Position numbers and translations under genes: made by a program
Notes under the pieces: model-generated
Databases searched by the model: none
What the model was told of the DNA's origin: nothing
The model's input: only the letters and a program-made list of their open reading frames with translations
NCBI GenBank assembly: GCA_022571575.1
Contig: JACZXN010000145.1
Coordinates: 1-5,573, forward strand
Source: Chloroflexota bacterium
GTDB taxonomy: Bacteria > Chloroflexota > Dehalococcoidia > UBA3495
DNA length: 5,573 nt
Direction: 5' to 3'
In this document: positions 4,947-5,573 of the stretch, in pieces
Position numbering within the stretch: position 1 is the first letter of the stretch
How the letters are laid out: each line of letters starts with the position of its first letter

Positions 4947-4973
4947 GGGCTACGGAAACACGCCCCATTTTTT
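4946..4973 (+). terminator. Probable intrinsic terminator of the VOC/monooxygenase operon
   Basis: GGGGC (4946-4950) pairs with GCCCC (4962-4966) around an 11-base loop, followed by ATTTTTT (4967-4973). The stem is short but all G-C, and it starts at the last base of the monooxygenase stop codon. A larger stem just downstream (4976-5012) may assist. Confidence 0.6.
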
Positions 4974-4975
4974 CC

Positions 4976-5012
4976 GGAGAGAGCCTCGGTCCCACCAGTC
5001 GGCGCTCTCTCC
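4976..5012. repeat. Perfect 9-bp inverted repeat between convergent genes
   Basis: GGAGAGAGC (4976-4984) and GCTCTCTCC (5004-5012) are exact complements with a 19-base loop. It lies between two convergent genes, where a bidirectional terminator is expected. However, only three T follow it on the plus strand and no T-run follows it on the minus strand, so its role as a terminator is uncertain. Confidence 0.55.
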
Positions 5013-5042
5013 ATTTCGCGACTCTAAGATCAAACACGTCAC

Positions 5043-5573
5043 TTACGTCTCCCATTCCTCCAGCCGCTGCTCCAGCTCCGACTGGGTCTGGGTATGCTCT
5101 TCCCCAAGGCGAGTCATCTCTTTGAAGTCCTGGCTGACAGTGGCTTCCTGAAGCTGAGTTTCGATCTCTTTCAGCCGGTCTTCCAGGTCCACTATGACCC
5201 GTTCCATGTCGATCACGGGCGCCGCCGGATTCCGCCGTTTGGGACCTTGGGGCTTGACGGATTGGGGCCGCGATGCCGGTTTCTCTCTCTCTTGGAGCCG
5301 GGCCGCCGCCGAAGTAGCTTCTGCCTCCCGTTGGGCGTCGGACCATTCCTCGAAAGTACCTAGAAAAACGGTGACCTTGCCGTCGACCATGACCAGCAAA
5401 GATTCGGCGATCAGCGAGACCAGGTGCCGGTCGTGGGACACCAGGAGTATGGTGCCAGAATAACTCAGCAAGACCTGCTCCAACGCCTCCCTGCTGGGGA
5501 TATCGAAATGGGTGGTGGGCTCGTCCAAGACCAGCAGGTTTGGCTCGGTGATCAAGAGCCGAGCCAACGCCAG
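5043..5573 (-). CDS. ABC-F family ATP-binding protein, C-terminal part; N-terminus cut by the window edge
   Basis: The 176 visible residues are the end of the second nucleotide-binding domain and the C-terminal tail of an ABC-F protein. These are soluble twin-ATPase proteins that act on the ribosome (translation factors or antibiotic-resistance proteins) and have no membrane domain. The window begins just after the signature motif, at LALARLLITEPN. Walker B follows as LLVLDEPT (13-20), then a D-loop TTHFD where ABC-F proteins usually have TNHLD, and the switch SHDR (46-49). After GTFEEW comes a charged, proline- and lysine-containing linker, then a glutamate-rich helix pair near the C-terminus. 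This resembles the ABC-F C-terminal coiled coil. The stop is TAA at 5045-5043. The gene converges on the monooxygenase operon and appears functionally unrelated. Subfamily (Uup-, YdiF- or resistance-type) cannot be decided without the first domain and the interdomain linker. Confidence 0.92.
   Translation of the reverse strand: MALARLLITEPNLLVLDEPTTHFDIPSREALEQVLLSYSGTILLVSHDRHLVSLIAESLLVMVDGKVTVFLGTFEEWSDAQREAEATSAAARLQEREKPASRPQSVKPQGPKRRNPAAPVIDMERVIVDLEDRLKEIETQLQEATVSQDFKEMTRLGEEHTQTQSELEQRLEEWET

Overview
The window is GC-rich (roughly 60% by eye), densely coding bacterial DNA with Shine-Dalgarno-led genes and intrinsic terminators. The mix of a classical SDR with an extended glycine loop, a YqjM-type ene-reductase, several small VOC-fold proteins and a luciferase-like monooxygenase resembles what is found in Chloroflexota (Dehalococcoidia/SAR202-like) and some soil actinobacteria. 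That placement is an impression from gene content, not a phylogenetic result.

Layout. Positions 1-739 (minus) hold the N-terminal 246 residues of an SDR oxidoreductase whose C-terminus lies outside the window. Positions 740-1095 form a divergent regulatory region. It contains a near-ideal plus-strand sigma70-type promoter (TTGACA, 18 bp, TATAAT), a roughly 125-nt structured leader or small RNA, and a strong intrinsic terminator that ends 40 bp before the next gene. Positions 1096-2193 (plus) encode an Old Yellow Enzyme family ene-reductase of the YqjM/NamA type, followed by its own terminator at 2241-2271.

After a 240-bp gap with a strong leader hairpin comes a four-gene plus-strand run with 50-54 bp spacers, probably one operon. 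It has a VOC-fold protein (2434-2880), two tandem paralogous VOC-fold proteins (2931-3338 and 3393-3803) and a luciferase-like flavin monooxygenase (3858-4946). A terminator-like hairpin follows at 4946-4973. The last gene (5043-5573, minus, convergent) is the C-terminal part of an ABC-F ATPase, a translation-factor or antibiotic-resistance type protein that is probably unrelated to the rest.

Together the SDR (alcohol/ketone oxidoreduction), the OYE (reduction of activated C=C bonds), the LLM monooxygenase (oxygen insertion) and the VOC proteins (metal-dependent dioxygenase, isomerase or lyase chemistry) look like a catabolic island for a cyclic, terpenoid or aromatic substrate. The substrate is inference only. 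The most unusual item is the promoter-leader-terminator unit at 894-1055, which matches no RNA family I recognise and could be an attenuator for the OYE gene or an independent small RNA.
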